Assembly (NCBI GenBank): GCA_018267275.1
Contig: JAFDYV010000009.1
Location: forward strand, 372,001 to 436,000
Length of the DNA: 64,000 bases
From: Bacteroidota bacterium
GTDB lineage: Bacteria; Bacteroidota; Bacteroidia; Cytophagales; Cyclobacteriaceae
Reading direction: 5' to 3'
Both the position numbers and the translations under genes were made by a program. The notes under the pieces are model-generated. The model was given only the letters and a program-made list of their open reading frames with translations. It was not told where the DNA came from and did not search any database. Shown here one piece after another: positions 44,030 to 54,023 of the stretch (positions within the stretch are counted from its first letter, which is position 1; every line of letters starts with the position of its first letter).

Positions 44030-44052
44030 TATCACTTCTTACGATTTAAGCT

Positions 44053-44075
44053 AGAGGGGACCGCAAGTCCCCTCT
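44053..44075 (+). promoter_or_regulatory. Leader hairpin of rimP (possible attenuator)
   Basis: AGAGGGGAC (44053-44061) pairs perfectly with GTCCCCTCT (44067-44075) around a CGCAA loop and is followed by TTGTTT. It lies in the 5' leader between promoter and rimP. The shape suits a weak terminator or a protein-binding site, for example for autoregulation by NusA. Confidence 0.6.
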
Positions 44076-44099
44076 TTGTTTATCAAAAGTTTGAATAAC

Positions 44100-44564
44100 A
44101 TGGATTTGAATCAAAAAATACGGGAATTGGCTGAAGCCGGACTTAGCAACCCTGCACATTTTGTGGTGGATGTAACGGTTTCTAAATATCGCCCGCAAAA
44201 AGTGACCGTATTTGTTGATGGCGACAAGGGCATTTCGATTGAAGACTGCGCTGAATTGAGCCGCTACTTGGGCGACAAACTTGATGAGGAAAATGTGATG
44301 GCCGATGCTTATACGCTGGAGGTAAGTACACCTGGCATCGATCATCCGCTGAAACTCAAGCGCCAATATGTTGCAAACATAGGCCGAAGCGTGAAAGTGC
44401 AACTGGTTGACAAAGAGATATTGAAAGGCAAGCTGCTGGCGGCAGATGAAGAAAAAATTTCGTTAGAAACTGAAAATAAAGAATCAAAGAAAAAAGAATT
44501 GATCACCATCGAAATACCTTTTACTGAAATAGAAAAAACAATAGTAACCGTTTCGTTTAACTAG
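44100..44564 (+). CDS. rimP: Ribosome maturation factor RimP
   Basis: ATG 44100 (MDLNQKIRELAEAGLSNPAHFVVDV) gives 154 residues. ISIEDCAELSRYLGDKLDEENVMADAYTLEVSTPGIDHPLK (split across about residues 44-85) is the RimP core, and an SH3-like C-terminal domain follows. The protein aids maturation of the 30S subunit. It is the first gene of the conserved rimP-nusA-infB operon. Longer in-frame starts would include the leader hairpin and are rejected. Confidence 0.93.
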   Translation: MDLNQKIRELAEAGLSNPAHFVVDVTVSKYRPQKVTVFVDGDKGISIEDCAELSRYLGDKLDEENVMADAYTLEVSTPGIDHPLKLKRQYVANIGRSVKVQLVDKEILKGKLLAADEEKISLETENKESKKKELITIEIPFTEIEKTIVTVSFN

Positions 44565-44572
44565 CAAACCGT

Positions 44573-45817
44573 ATGGATACCTCAACACTAATTGAATCGT
44601 TTGCCGATTTTGCCAAACAAAAAAACATCGACCGCCCCACCATGATTAGGATTTTGGAAGATGTTTTTCGCAATATGATCAAGAAGAAGTATGTGCAAGA
44701 CGACAACTTCGACATCATTGTGAATGCTGACAAAGGCGACTTAGAGATTTGGCGTTTCCGCGAAATTGTGGACGATGAATCTGAGGATATTTGGGATCAC
44801 GACAAAATCAGTTTGACTGAGGCGCGCAAGATTGAACCCGATTTTGAAGTGGGTGAAGAAGTTGCAGAAGAAGTTCATTTGGAAGACTTCGGCCGGAGGG
44901 CGGTAACCACTGCACGCCAAACCCTGATTCAAAAAGTGAAGGATTTGGAGAAAGATATTGTTTATCAAAAATACAAAGACATTGTAGGCGAGTTAGTCAC
45001 AGGTGAAGTTTACCAAGTACTGAGCCGCGAAGTACTGTTGATTGATGGCGATGGCAATGAAATTTCTATTCCGCGCAGCGAACAAATCCCTAAAGACCGC
45101 TACCGCAAAGGTGAAACAGTGAAATCGGTAGTACACAAAGTAGACATGGTGAATGGAAGCCCTAAAATTATTTTGTCGAGAACTTCGCCTGTGTTCTTAG
45201 AGCGTCTGTTTGAACAAGAGGTGCCTGAAGTGTATGATGGCCTCATCACCATTAAAAAAGTAGTCCGCGAACCAGGCGAACGAGCTAAGGTAGCGGTAGA
45301 GTCGTATGACGATCGCATTGACCCGGTAGGTGCATGCGTTGGTATGAAAGGTTCTCGCATCCACGCAGTTGTACGCGAGTTGCAAAATGAAAATATCGAT
45401 GTAATCAACTATACCGAAAACCTGGAGTTGTACATTCAACGCGCATTGAGCCCTGCAAAAATCACATCCATCAAAATCGATCGGGAAAACAAGCGTGTAT
45501 CGGTTTTCTTGCAACCCGACCAGGTTTCGTTGGCAATTGGAAAAGGCGGATTGAATATCAAGTTAGCGAGCCGCTTGGTTGACATGGAAATTGATGTATT
45601 CCGCGACAATGCAGGCGTGGCAGCAGAAGAAGATGTTGACTTGGATGAATTCAGCGATGAGATCGAAAGTTGGATCATTGACGAACTCAAGCGAATAGGT
45701 TTAGATACTGCTAAAAGCGTGCTTGCTTTAAGCAAAGATGAGATTGTTCGCAGGACTGACCTGGAAGAGGAAACAGTTGAAAATATTACTGGTGTGTTGA
45801 AGAAAGAATTTGAATAA
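44573..45817 (+). CDS. nusA: Transcription termination/antitermination protein NusA
   Basis: The 414-residue protein has the order N-terminal RNA-polymerase-binding domain (about 1-135), S1 domain (about 136-205; GELVTGEVYQVLSREVLLID) and two KH domains (about 205-350; GACVGMKGSRIHAVVRELQ and VSLAIGKGGLNIKLASRL). A short acidic tail (SDEIESWIIDELKRIGL) ends it, without the two AR2 repeats of E. coli. It modulates pausing and termination. It starts 8 bases after rimP. Confidence 0.95.
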   Translation: MDTSTLIESFADFAKQKNIDRPTMIRILEDVFRNMIKKKYVQDDNFDIIVNADKGDLEIWRFREIVDDESEDIWDHDKISLTEARKIEPDFEVGEEVAEEVHLEDFGRRAVTTARQTLIQKVKDLEKDIVYQKYKDIVGELVTGEVYQVLSREVLLIDGDGNEISIPRSEQIPKDRYRKGETVKSVVHKVDMVNGSPKIILSRTSPVFLERLFEQEVPEVYDGLITIKKVVREPGERAKVAVESYDDRIDPVGACVGMKGSRIHAVVRELQNENIDVINYTENLELYIQRALSPAKITSIKIDRENKRVSVFLQPDQVSLAIGKGGLNIKLASRLVDMEIDVFRDNAGVAAEEDVDLDEFSDEIESWIIDELKRIGLDTAKSVLALSKDEIVRRTDLEEETVENITGVLKKEFE

Positions 45818-45867
45818 CCATCACATACGCACAACAAGCAAATCAATAAAATAGCTGATATTTGAGC

Positions 45868-48516
45868 ATGGCAGAAGAAAAATCCGTTCGTTTAGGGCAA
45901 GCCTCCCGCAAGTTGAATGTGGGCCATAACACCATTTTGGAGTTTTTGGCAAAGAAAGGCATTACGGTGGAGAACAACCCGAATGCCAAGCTTAGCCCTG
46001 AGCAGTTTAACATGCTTGCAAAGGAGTTTGCTTCTTCGGCCTCTGAAAAGTTAGAAGCCTCTCACTTGACCATCGGCATTAAGCCTGCCGAAATTCAAGT
46101 GCCAAAAGCAGAGCCCGAAATCCATCGGAAAAAAACCGATGAAGAAGAAAGCGTGTTAATCAAGAACTTAGGCTCAAAAGATATTGTAAAGCCCAAGGAA
46201 GAAACCAAAACGGAAAAAGTAGAAGTTGAAAAACCGAAACTGGAAGGCATCAAAGTTTTAGGGAAAATCGCACTCGAAAAAGAAGCTCCCAAAAAGAAGG
46301 AAGTTGAAAAACCGAAAACAAAAGAAGAGCCGGTTGTTGAAAAAAAGCCTGAGCCAATTATTGAGCCTGTAGTTGAAGAAAAACAGCAGGTTGAGCAGGA
46401 ATTGATCAAGGCCAAAGCCGACAAGTTGCAGGGTTTAAAGGTTGTCGACAAAATTCAATTACCCACCGAAAAGAAAAGCCAGCCGGTGGCTTCAAGCGAT
46501 GTGGGCAAACAAAATGCGCAAAAGCGTCCGCGCAAGCGTTTGCCGAATGCCAACGAACAGCGTCCTTCAGGTGGTGGTGGGCAACGTACGCAACCGCGCC
46601 ATACACCTAAACCGGAATTAACTGACAAAGAAATTCAAGATCAAGTACGAGCTACGCTAGCGAAGCTCAGTGGCAACCAAAAGAAGTTTACAGGCGCCAA
46701 ATACCGCAAAGAAAAACGCCAGGCCATATCAGATGCTGAAGAAGAACGTTTGCAGCAAGAACAGGAATCTTCAAAAACACTGAAGGTTACCGAGTTCATT
46801 TCTGCCAATGATTTGGCATCGCTGATGAACGTATCAGTGAATGATGTGATCTCTACTTGCATGAGCTTGGGCATGTTCGTATCCATTAACCAGCGTTTGG
46901 ATGCCGAAGCCATTACCGTAATTGCAGATGAATTCGGGTATGATGTTCAGTTCACCTCTACCGAGGAAGAAGAAACCGAGGTGGAAATAGCCGACACTGA
47001 AGAAGAATTACAGCCACGTGCGCCTATCGTTACGATAATGGGTCACGTTGACCACGGAAAGACGTCATTGCTTGACTACATCCGAAATACGAAAGTTACG
47101 GCATCTGAAGCAGGTGGCATTACGCAGCACATTGGTGCATATGACGTGGTGACAAAGAGTGGAAATAAAATTGCGTTCCTGGATACGCCCGGTCACGAAG
47201 CATTTACAGCCATGCGCGCACGTGGTGCCAAGCTGACAGACATTGCCGTGATTGTGGTAGCAGCTGATGATGATGTAATGCCGCAAACCAAAGAGGCCAT
47301 TAACCACGCACAAGTGGCAGGTGTTCCATTGGTGTTTGCGATCAATAAAATTGATAAACCAACTGCCAACCCTGATAAGATTAAAGAATCGTTGTCTAAA
47401 ATCAACATTCTGGTTGAAGACTGGGGCGGTAAATACCAGAGCCAGGGCATTTCGGCAAAAACCGGGGTAGGGATAGATGAACTTTTGGAAAAAGTATTGT
47501 TGGAAGCGGAATTGCTAAATTTAAAAGCAAACCCGGATAAACCTGCTGTGGGGTCTATCATTGAAGCAGAATTGGACAAAGGGCGCGGCTATGTGACCAC
47601 GTTGATGGTGCAGGCAGGCACTTTGAAGGTGGGTGATATTATGGTGGCAGGCTCAAACTATGGCCGTGTAAAGGCGATGTTTGATGACACCGGAAAGCGT
47701 GTGCAGGCGGCTGGCCCTTCAACGCCAGTGCAGGTATTGGGTCTAGATGGTGCGCCACAGGCCGGTGAAAAATTCCAGGTGATGGAAACCGACCGTGAGG
47801 CGCGCGAAGTGGCGAACAAGCGCAGTCAAATCTTGCGCGAGCAAAGCATCCGCACCAAGAAGCACATTACGCTGGATGAAATTGGAAGGCGCTTGGCCAT
47901 TGGTTCATTCAAGCAATTGAACATCATTGTGAAAGGTGACGTGGACGGATCGATAGAAGCCTTGTCAGACTCTCTCTTAAAACTATCTACGCCAAAAGTA
48001 GGCGTGAGCATCATTCACAAAGCCGTAGGTCAGATTTCCGAGTCAGACGTATTGTTGGCTTCTGCTTCTGATGCGATCATTGTCGGATTCCAGGTGAGGC
48101 CTTCGCCATCGGCACGAAAGTTGGCCGAAAACGAAGAAATCGAAATCCGTTTGTACTCGATCATTTATGACGCCATCAACGAAATCAAGGCAGCCATCGA
48201 AGGTATGCTTGATAAAGAGATGGAAGAAGTGATTGTGGGCAATGCCGAAGTGCGCGATGTATTCAAGATTTCGAAGATTGGAACCGTGGCCGGATGTATG
48301 GTAACCGATGGTTACATCAAACGTGCCAATCCGATTCGTTTGATCCGCGATGGTATTGTTACTTTTGCCGGAAAGCTTACCTCATTGAAGCGATTCAAAG
48401 ATGACGCCAGCGAGGTGAAATCAGGCTTCGATTGCGGCTTGGGTATTGACGGCTTCAACGATATTAAAGTCGGGGACGTAATTGAAAGCTACGAAAACCG
48501 CGAGGTGAAGAAATAA
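45868..48516 (+). CDS. infB: Translation initiation factor IF-2
   Basis: ATG 45868 (six bases inside a TTG-started frame) opens 882 residues. An IF2-N domain starts it, then a long K/E/P-rich linker (about 80-260), a second IF2-N-like domain, the GTPase (G1 [14 protein letters not shown]3 [16 protein letters not shown]4 NKIDK) and the C-terminal fMet-tRNA-binding domains ([39 protein letters not shown]). IF-2 brings initiator tRNA to the ribosome. It is the last gene of the operon and ends in a strong terminator. Confidence 0.97.
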   Translation: MAEEKSVRLGQASRKLNVGHNTILEFLAKKGITVENNPNAKLSPEQFNMLAKEFASSASEKLEASHLTIGIKPAEIQVPKAEPEIHRKKTDEEESVLIKNLGSKDIVKPKEETKTEKVEVEKPKLEGIKVLGKIALEKEAPKKKEVEKPKTKEEPVVEKKPEPIIEPVVEEKQQVEQELIKAKADKLQGLKVVDKIQLPTEKKSQPVASSDVGKQNAQKRPRKRLPNANEQRPSGGGGQRTQPRHTPKPELTDKEIQDQVRATLAKLSGNQKKFTGAKYRKEKRQAISDAEEERLQQEQESSKTLKVTEFISANDLASLMNVSVNDVISTCMSLGMFVSINQRLDAEAITVIADEFGYDVQFTSTEEEETEVEIADTEEELQPRAPIVTIMGHVDHGKTSLLDYIRNTKVTASEAGGITQHIGAYDVVTKSGNKIAFLDTPGHEAFTAMRARGAKLTDIAVIVVAADDDVMPQTKEAINHAQVAGVPLVFAINKIDKPTANPDKIKESLSKINILVEDWGGKYQSQGISAKTGVGIDELLEKVLLEAELLNLKANPDKPAVGSIIEAELDKGRGYVTTLMVQAGTLKVGDIMVAGSNYGRVKAMFDDTGKRVQAAGPSTPVQVLGLDGAPQAGEKFQVMETDREAREVANKRSQILREQSIRTKKHITLDEIGRRLAIGSFKQLNIIVKGDVDGSIEALSDSLLKLSTPKVGVSIIHKAVGQISESDVLLASASDAIIVGFQVRPSPSARKLAENEEIEIRLYSIIYDAINEIKAAIEGMLDKEMEEVIVGNAEVRDVFKISKIGTVAGCMVTDGYIKRANPIRLIRDGIVTFAGKLTSLKRFKDDASEVKSGFDCGLGIDGFNDIKVGDVIESYENREVKK

Positions 48517-48537
48517 GTTTGCATTTTTTATCCCAAC

Positions 48538-48568
48538 AAAAAACCCCACGTGATACGTGGGGTTTTTT
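48538..48568. terminator. Bidirectional terminator of infB and lemA
   Basis: CCCCACGT (48544-48551) pairs with ACGTGGGG (48555-48562) around a 3-base loop, with six A's before and six T's after. It serves both convergent genes. Confidence 0.9.
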
Positions 48569-48586
48569 GTTTTGTAACCTTTCGAT

Positions 48587-49171
48587 TTAAAACTTAACCT
48601 CAGGCGCTTTCTCTGCACCGGCCTCAGCTTTAAAATAACCTTTCTCCTTAAATCCGAAAATACTTGCAATCAATGACCCCGGAAAACGCACAATAGACGA
48701 ATTGAAAGCTAGCACAGCTTCATTGAAGCGCTTGCGCGAAACCGAAATGCGATTTTCTGTTCCCTCTAACTGGGCTTGCAAATCCAAAAAGTTTTGGTTG
48801 GCTTTTAGCTCGGGATAATTTTCAGCTACCGCAAGCAAACGGCCAAGGGATTGACTTAATCCACTCTGCGCTTGCTGAAAAGCTGCCATATTTTCAGGCG
48901 TTAAGCTCGATGCATCGATCTTCACTTGTGTCGCACTTGCGCGTGCTTCGGTCACTTTTGTTAATGTCTCTTGTTCAAAATTGGCATATCCCTTCACTGT
49001 ATTTACCAAATTAGGAATCAGGTCAGATCTCCTTTGGTAGTCAGACTCCACATCGCCCCAAGCGCTTTTCACTACCTGATCTTTGGTAGCGATGCCGTTA
49101 TTCAAGCTAATGCCCCAAATCACCAAAATAGCCAAAAGGCCAACCCACCAGAATTTTTTCACGATTTCCAT
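48587..49171 (-). CDS. LemA family protein
   Basis: ATG 49171 (MEIVKKFWWVGLLAILVIWGISLNN) gives 194 residues with one N-terminal span. The rest is the four-helix LemA fold, with the signature KSAWGDVESDYQRRSDLIPNLVNTVKGYANFEQETL and RLLAVAENYPELKANQNFLDLQ. The family is widespread, faces the periplasm or cytoplasm via a short N-terminus, and has no agreed biochemical function. A longer in-frame start at 49225 has no signal-like lead and is rejected. Confidence 0.93.
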   Translation of the reverse strand: MEIVKKFWWVGLLAILVIWGISLNNGIATKDQVVKSAWGDVESDYQRRSDLIPNLVNTVKGYANFEQETLTKVTEARASATQVKIDASSLTPENMAAFQQAQSGLSQSLGRLLAVAENYPELKANQNFLDLQAQLEGTENRISVSRKRFNEAVLAFNSSIVRFPGSLIASIFGFKEKGYFKAEAGAEKAPEVKF

Positions 49172-49236
49172 AGTTGATTCAAATTTATTTTTTGCGAAGG
49201 TAGCGGCTATTTTGCGCATTGACAAAATCTTGAACT

Positions 49237-49773
49237 ATGCGCTATTGGCCGTTACTTTTGATGATCGTACTGGGAGGCTGCAAAATTGATCGCAACAAAA
49301 AGGTGGATCGGAGCAAATACACGTTCACCATTAGTGATGATGCCGAACTTTTCTTTCGAAATGTACGCCAGATTTATTACGACCGCAGTAGTCCCGATGG
49401 CACTTGGCAAGCCTACCGATTCTCAGACCGGTACGTGGGCGAGGAAAAGCCAGCAATCTACCCCGTAATTGTGATCAATTGGTTAAAAGATGAAGCGTAT
49501 TTGCTCATCGATACCAACGCCACCCTGAGTAATGAAGACTACTTGCAAGTTCAAATTGCGAACAAAGCAGACACCACAATAATAGAGTTGAAAGAACGCG
49601 GGCGTGAACGGATGCTAGAGTTTGGCACCAAATTATACGAAGCGATTCAGTCGGGCAATGAGATGAGCGTATTGTTCCATGGAAAATACGTTCCTATTTT
49701 TACTGACGGAAATGACCGAGAATCGTTCCGAATCCCAATGGGCGATTTTTATCGACTCACGAAAGTGTTTTAA
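49237..49773 (+). CDS. Lipoprotein of unknown function
   Basis: The 178-residue protein begins MRYWPLLLMIVLGGCK, a short lipoprotein signal with lipobox LGGC (C15). The mature part mixes helices and strands (TISDDAELFFRNVRQIYYD, IYPVIVINWLKDEAYLLID) with no family I recognise. It diverges from lemA and precedes a DUF1648 gene by 20 bases, so the two may be co-transcribed. It should be anchored to the outer or inner membrane. Confidence 0.75.
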   Translation: MRYWPLLLMIVLGGCKIDRNKKVDRSKYTFTISDDAELFFRNVRQIYYDRSSPDGTWQAYRFSDRYVGEEKPAIYPVIVINWLKDEAYLLIDTNATLSNEDYLQVQIANKADTTIIELKERGRERMLEFGTKLYEAIQSGNEMSVLFHGKYVPIFTDGNDRESFRIPMGDFYRLTKVF

Positions 49774-49793
49774 GAAAATTGAGATGCAACAGG

Positions 49794-50279
49794 ATGAGCT
49801 TAACTAAATCTGACTGGCTACTAGAAATTGCGGCTACGATATTTTTATTTACAACCTGCGCAATGGTAGGCATACGATATTCTGAGTTACCAACACTCGT
49901 GCCCAGTCACTACGATGCCAACGGTGCGGTTGACTCTTTTTCAAATAAGGGCACTTTGCTTTCCTTAATTGGAATCAACGTGTTTCTCTATGCACTACTA
50001 TCGTTTGCCGCAACACAGACAAAACAATTCAACATGGCTACGGAAGTTACGCATGCAAACACCACGTGCCAATATGAAGATGTAAAATCGATGATACGAG
50101 GATTAAAGTTGGTATTGATGGCAACATTCTTTTGGATTGCCTACTCTACAATCGAGATAGCATTGGGCAATCGACAAAACCTGGGATCATGGTTTTTGAT
50201 TGCGGTACTTGCCGGTATTGCGGTAACGCTTGGAATCTTCTTTTGGCGAGCTTTTCGCCAATCAGCTAACAGGCACTAA
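49794..50279 (+). CDS. DUF1648 (SdpI-like) membrane protein
   Basis: ATG 49794 gives 161 residues with four hydrophobic spans. LPTLVPSHYDANGAVDSFSNKGTL is the DUF1648 signature (LP-x-x-x-P-x-H-x-x-x-x-G-x-x-D), also found in SdpI-type immunity proteins. A role in killing-factor immunity is known only for some Bacillus members and is not implied here. The 3' end overlaps the convergent asd gene by 18 bp. Confidence 0.85.
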   Translation: MSLTKSDWLLEIAATIFLFTTCAMVGIRYSELPTLVPSHYDANGAVDSFSNKGTLLSLIGINVFLYALLSFAATQTKQFNMATEVTHANTTCQYEDVKSMIRGLKLVLMATFFWIAYSTIEIALGNRQNLGSWFLIAVLAGIAVTLGIFFWRAFRQSANRH

Positions 50280-51263
50280 GTCTTGCTCCATCAAGTACTG
50301 AGCAATTTGCACCGCGTTAGTGGCAGCTCCCTTCCTTAAGTTATCTGACACAATCCACATATTGAGCGTTTTGGGTTGCGATTCATCTCTGCGTAACCGA
50401 CCCACAAAAACCTCATCGCGCCCGTGTGAGTTGATCGGCATGGGGTACACGTTATTCTTCACATCGTCTTGCACCACCACACCTTCAGCCTTCTCAAGAA
50501 TCGCACGAACATCTTTCAAATCAAACTCATGATAAAACTCCACGTTCACTGCTTCTGAGTGGCCACCGATGGTTGGGATTCGCACCGTAGTGCTGGTAAC
50601 TCCAATATTTTGGTCGCCCAAGATCTTTCTCGTTTCATTTACCATTTTCATCTCTTCTTTAGTGTATCCGTTGTCGAGAAAAGAGTCGATGTGTGGCAAG
50701 GCGTTCATATCAATTTTGTGCGGGTAAACCTTCATGCCATTGGCAATACCTTGTCGCTCCTCCATCATTTGCTGCACGGCATCTTTACCAGTGCCGGTTA
50801 CCGACTGGTAAGTTGAAACCACAATACGTTTGATTTTATACTTTGCGTGAAGCGGAGCTAGCGCCATTACCATTTGAATGGTGGAGCAATTCGGGTTTGC
50901 TATTATTTTGTCTTCGGCCTGTAGCACGTTGCCATTGATTTCAGGAACTACAAGTTTTTTGGTTGGATCCATGCGCCAAGCTGACGAGTTATCAATCACG
51001 ATTGTTCCTTTCTCGGCAAATTTTGGCGCCCACTCTAACGAAGTGTTTCCACCTGCCGAAAAAATCGCTATGTCAACACCCATGTCGCAAACTTCTTGCA
51101 TGCCTTTAATTGCGTACTCCTTGCCCTTAAACTTTATTTTTTGCCCTACCGATTTGGGAGACGCCACCAGAAACAAATCACTAAACTCAATGGCGCGCTC
51201 TTCCATCACGCGCAAAATCTCTTGTCCCACTAAACCTGTGGCTCCAACAACTGCTATCCTCAT
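50262..51263 (-). CDS. asd: Aspartate-semialdehyde dehydrogenase
   Basis: The 333-residue enzyme reduces aspartyl phosphate to aspartate semialdehyde in Lys/Thr/Met and diaminopimelate synthesis. It begins RIAVVGATGLVGQEILRVM (NADP loop). C126 in ANPNCSTIQ is the catalytic thiol, and the residues around GGHSEAVNVEF form the acid/base and substrate site. It is a clear full-length member. It stands alone, diverging from the lamin-tail gene. Confidence 0.95.
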   Translation of the reverse strand: MRIAVVGATGLVGQEILRVMEERAIEFSDLFLVASPKSVGQKIKFKGKEYAIKGMQEVCDMGVDIAIFSAGGNTSLEWAPKFAEKGTIVIDNSSAWRMDPTKKLVVPEINGNVLQAEDKIIANPNCSTIQMVMALAPLHAKYKIKRIVVSTYQSVTGTGKDAVQQMMEERQGIANGMKVYPHKIDMNALPHIDSFLDNGYTKEEMKMVNETRKILGDQNIGVTSTTVRIPTIGGHSEAVNVEFYHEFDLKDVRAILEKAEGVVVQDDVKNNVYPMPINSHGRDEVFVGRLRRDESQPKTLNMWIVSDNLRKGAATNAVQIAQYLMEQDLVPVS

Positions 51264-51308
51264 ACTAATTAAAAATTTGAGCGGTAAAAATAGTATTTTT
51301 GATTATAC

Positions 51309-53888
51309 ATGATACGTAGCTGGACCATAATCGTTGGATCGATTTTTTCCGCACTCGTTTGTAGGGCACAGTTTACCGATAACTTTGCCGATGGCGACTA
51401 CACCAACAACCCGGTTTGGACGGCCGATAATCCAGCCAATTGGGTGGTAGTGAGCAATCAGCTGCGTTCTAACAATACCACAACAAATAGTACTTTCTAC
51501 ATTAGCACACCGTCTGCGCAAGCCTTGAACGCCCAATGGGAATTCTACGTGAACTTACAGTTCAACACCTCAAGTTTGAATTTTGTTGATGTTTACCTGA
51601 CCTCATCTAACGCGACCATGGTTGCCGCGAACGGCTACTTCGTTCGCATTGGTGGCACGCCCGATGAAATAAGTCTATACCGCAGCAGCGGAGGAAGTTC
51701 CACGATTATCATTAACGGAGTTGACGGCATCACCAACTCTTCGAATAACGTTTTAAAAATTAGAGTTACCCGAGACGCTGCCAATCTATGGAAACTGGAA
51801 CGAGATATAACCGGGACGGGTAGCAACTATTTTACCGAAGGAACGGCAACCGACAATACATTTACTACCAGTGCTTTTTTTGGCATTCGCATTACGCAGT
51901 CTACGGTCAGTTTTTTCCAGCGTCATTACTTTGCTGATTTCTATGTCGGCAGCATTATAGGCGACATTATTCCGCCCACGCTAAATGCCATCAATGTGAT
52001 TTCGAGTACCCAGCTCGATTTGCTATTCAGCGAAAATTTGGATGCTGCCGCTGCGCAAAGTGCTAGCAATTATTTTGTGGGCAACGGTATAGGTGTGCCC
52101 GTTGCGGCTGTTTTGCAGCCGGATTTGAAAACCGTGCGATTGACTTTTACAACTGCTTTTGCGAACGGCATCACACAAACACTTACGCTTAGTGGAATTA
52201 AAGATTTAGCTGGAAACGCAATGTTAACGGTGAACCAAAATTTTTTGTTTTTTCAGCCCGCACCCACCAAAAATAAAGACATCGTTATCACAGAAATCCT
52301 GGCCGACCCAAACCCCCAAGTTGGGTTGCCCGATGCCGAGTTTATTGAAATCTTCAATCGAAGCGCAAACCCCATCGACTTAAACGGTTGGAAACTTTCT
52401 GACGGTACTTCTGTCGCAACTTTCAGCTCGCAAATTATTCTTCCCAACGAATATTGGATTGTTACTTCTGCCAGTGCCGTTTCAAAATTTTCGGGATTGG
52501 GGAAAGTAATTGGCCTTACCAATTTCCCGAGCTTGAACAATGATGCCGATGCACTCACGCTGCGGAGTTCCATTACGATTGACTCAGTGAACTATAACTC
52601 GGCTTGGTACAAAGATGAAGACAAAGCCAATGGCGGCTGGTCGCTTGAGCTGATTGATCCAAATAATTTGTGCGGAGATGCCAACAATTGGATTGCCTCC
52701 ACCGATCCGAAAGGTGGTACTCCTGGAAAACAGAATTCGGTTTTTGCCAACAAGCCGGATGCCGAAGGCCCAAAACTACTTTCGGTCATTGCCTCGCCAT
52801 CTCAGCTTACCTTAACATTTAACGAACGGCTCGAAAAACCGCTGGGCCTTGTTTCAGTTAACATTACTCCCCCGATAACGATCGGAAACTTAGCGCTCAG
52901 CAATCCAGCCTTAACCGAAATCAAAATCGATCTCACACAACCGGTGGCAAATCGCCAGCTCTACAACCTTCAAATCGCAAACTTGCGTGATTGTGCCGGC
53001 AACTTAATACAACCAGAATTTAGTCAGCTCGATTTTGCGCTACCGGAAACGGCCGATAGTTTGGACCTGATCATCAACGAAGTTTTATTCAATCCGCGGC
53101 CAGGTGGTGTAGACTTTGTTGAAGTGTACAACAACAGCGCGAAGTATATCAACTTAAAAGATTTTCGTTTGGCCAATTGGGAGAATGGCGTGGTCAAAAA
53201 TTCGAAGACCATCAGCAGCAATTTCATTTTAGGACCATCGGCATACGTTGTATTTACCCCTGACCCTACTCTGCTGAAAGCTCAATATTTACAAGGAATT
53301 GAAAGGACTTTTTTAAAAACCGACTTACCGAGCTTGAATGATGATGAGGGAACTATTTCGTTGGTCAGTTCGCAGAACAAAATGCTAGACTTCTTTGCTT
53401 ATTCTGACAAAATGCATTCTTCTTTTTTAAAAGTTACCGAAGGCGTTTCTTTGGAGCGGATTTCGGCAACACAAAGCACCGCTGATGCCAGCAACTGGAA
53501 ATCGGCCAGTTCAAATGCGGGATTCGCCACGCCCGGGTTCATCAACTCCAACTCACGCCCCGATAACTTGTTAGACGAAAATACAATAACCATTGAACCC
53601 GAGATATTCGCGGTTCAGCAGCCGGGGCAAGATTTTTCAAAAATCCATTACAAGTTCGACCAAAGCGGCTGGGTGGCCAACATCAAAATATTGGATAATC
53701 AAGGGCGGCTGATCAAAACAGTGGCTAATAATGAAACGCTGGCATTTGAGGGTTTCTTCCGGTGGGATGGCGAACAAGAAGATGGTACTAAATCAAGGGT
53801 AGGCTACTATGTGGTGTGGTTTGAGGTATTCGACAATACTGGCAATATTCAGACTTTTAGGAAGCGCGTAGTGGTGGCAGCGAGGTAG
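51309..53888 (+). CDS. Secreted lamin-tail-domain (LTD) multidomain protein
   Basis: The 859-residue protein has a signal peptide (MIRSWTIIVGSIFSALVCRAQ). It continues with a lectin-like beta sandwich (about 20-215; DNFADGDYTNNPVW), an Ig-like repeat (about 217-312), a first LTD (about 318-460; IVITEILADPNPQVGLPDAEFIEIFN), a second Ig-like repeat (about 480-570) and a second LTD (about 580-710; IINEVLFNPRPGGVDFVEVYN). A FlgD-like Ig domain (about 770-859; VANIKILDNQGRLIK) ends it. The modular layout fits a secreted surface or matrix protein. There is no C-terminal sorting domain of the usual type, so the export path is unclear. Confidence 0.85.
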   Translation: MIRSWTIIVGSIFSALVCRAQFTDNFADGDYTNNPVWTADNPANWVVVSNQLRSNNTTTNSTFYISTPSAQALNAQWEFYVNLQFNTSSLNFVDVYLTSSNATMVAANGYFVRIGGTPDEISLYRSSGGSSTIIINGVDGITNSSNNVLKIRVTRDAANLWKLERDITGTGSNYFTEGTATDNTFTTSAFFGIRITQSTVSFFQRHYFADFYVGSIIGDIIPPTLNAINVISSTQLDLLFSENLDAAAAQSASNYFVGNGIGVPVAAVLQPDLKTVRLTFTTAFANGITQTLTLSGIKDLAGNAMLTVNQNFLFFQPAPTKNKDIVITEILADPNPQVGLPDAEFIEIFNRSANPIDLNGWKLSDGTSVATFSSQIILPNEYWIVTSASAVSKFSGLGKVIGLTNFPSLNNDADALTLRSSITIDSVNYNSAWYKDEDKANGGWSLELIDPNNLCGDANNWIASTDPKGGTPGKQNSVFANKPDAEGPKLLSVIASPSQLTLTFNERLEKPLGLVSVNITPPITIGNLALSNPALTEIKIDLTQPVANRQLYNLQIANLRDCAGNLIQPEFSQLDFALPETADSLDLIINEVLFNPRPGGVDFVEVYNNSAKYINLKDFRLANWENGVVKNSKTISSNFILGPSAYVVFTPDPTLLKAQYLQGIERTFLKTDLPSLNDDEGTISLVSSQNKMLDFFAYSDKMHSSFLKVTEGVSLERISATQSTADASNWKSASSNAGFATPGFINSNSRPDNLLDENTITIEPEIFAVQQPGQDFSKIHYKFDQSGWVANIKILDNQGRLIKTVANNETLAFEGFFRWDGEQEDGTKSRVGYYVVWFEVFDNTGNIQTFRKRVVVAAR

Positions 53889-54023
53889 AGCTACAAAAAA
53901 CCCTGTTTTCACCTCAAAACAATCGTTTTTTCTCTTAGGGAATTAATTGGCCCACATTTTTTGTTATGGGTGCTACCCTTTATTTTTGCGAATCTTTTTC
54001 CAAACCCAAAAAGAAGAATTGAT

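Noticed and set aside
49230..49260. TTG-N20-TACTTTTG match to the promoter consensus
   Set aside because: It overlaps the start of the lipoprotein gene (ATG 49237); a transcript from it would lack the signal peptide.
49794..50279. DUF1648/SdpI-like protein as immunity protein of a toxin system
   Set aside because: No SdpC-like toxin or SdpAB genes are present; the domain alone is not evidence.
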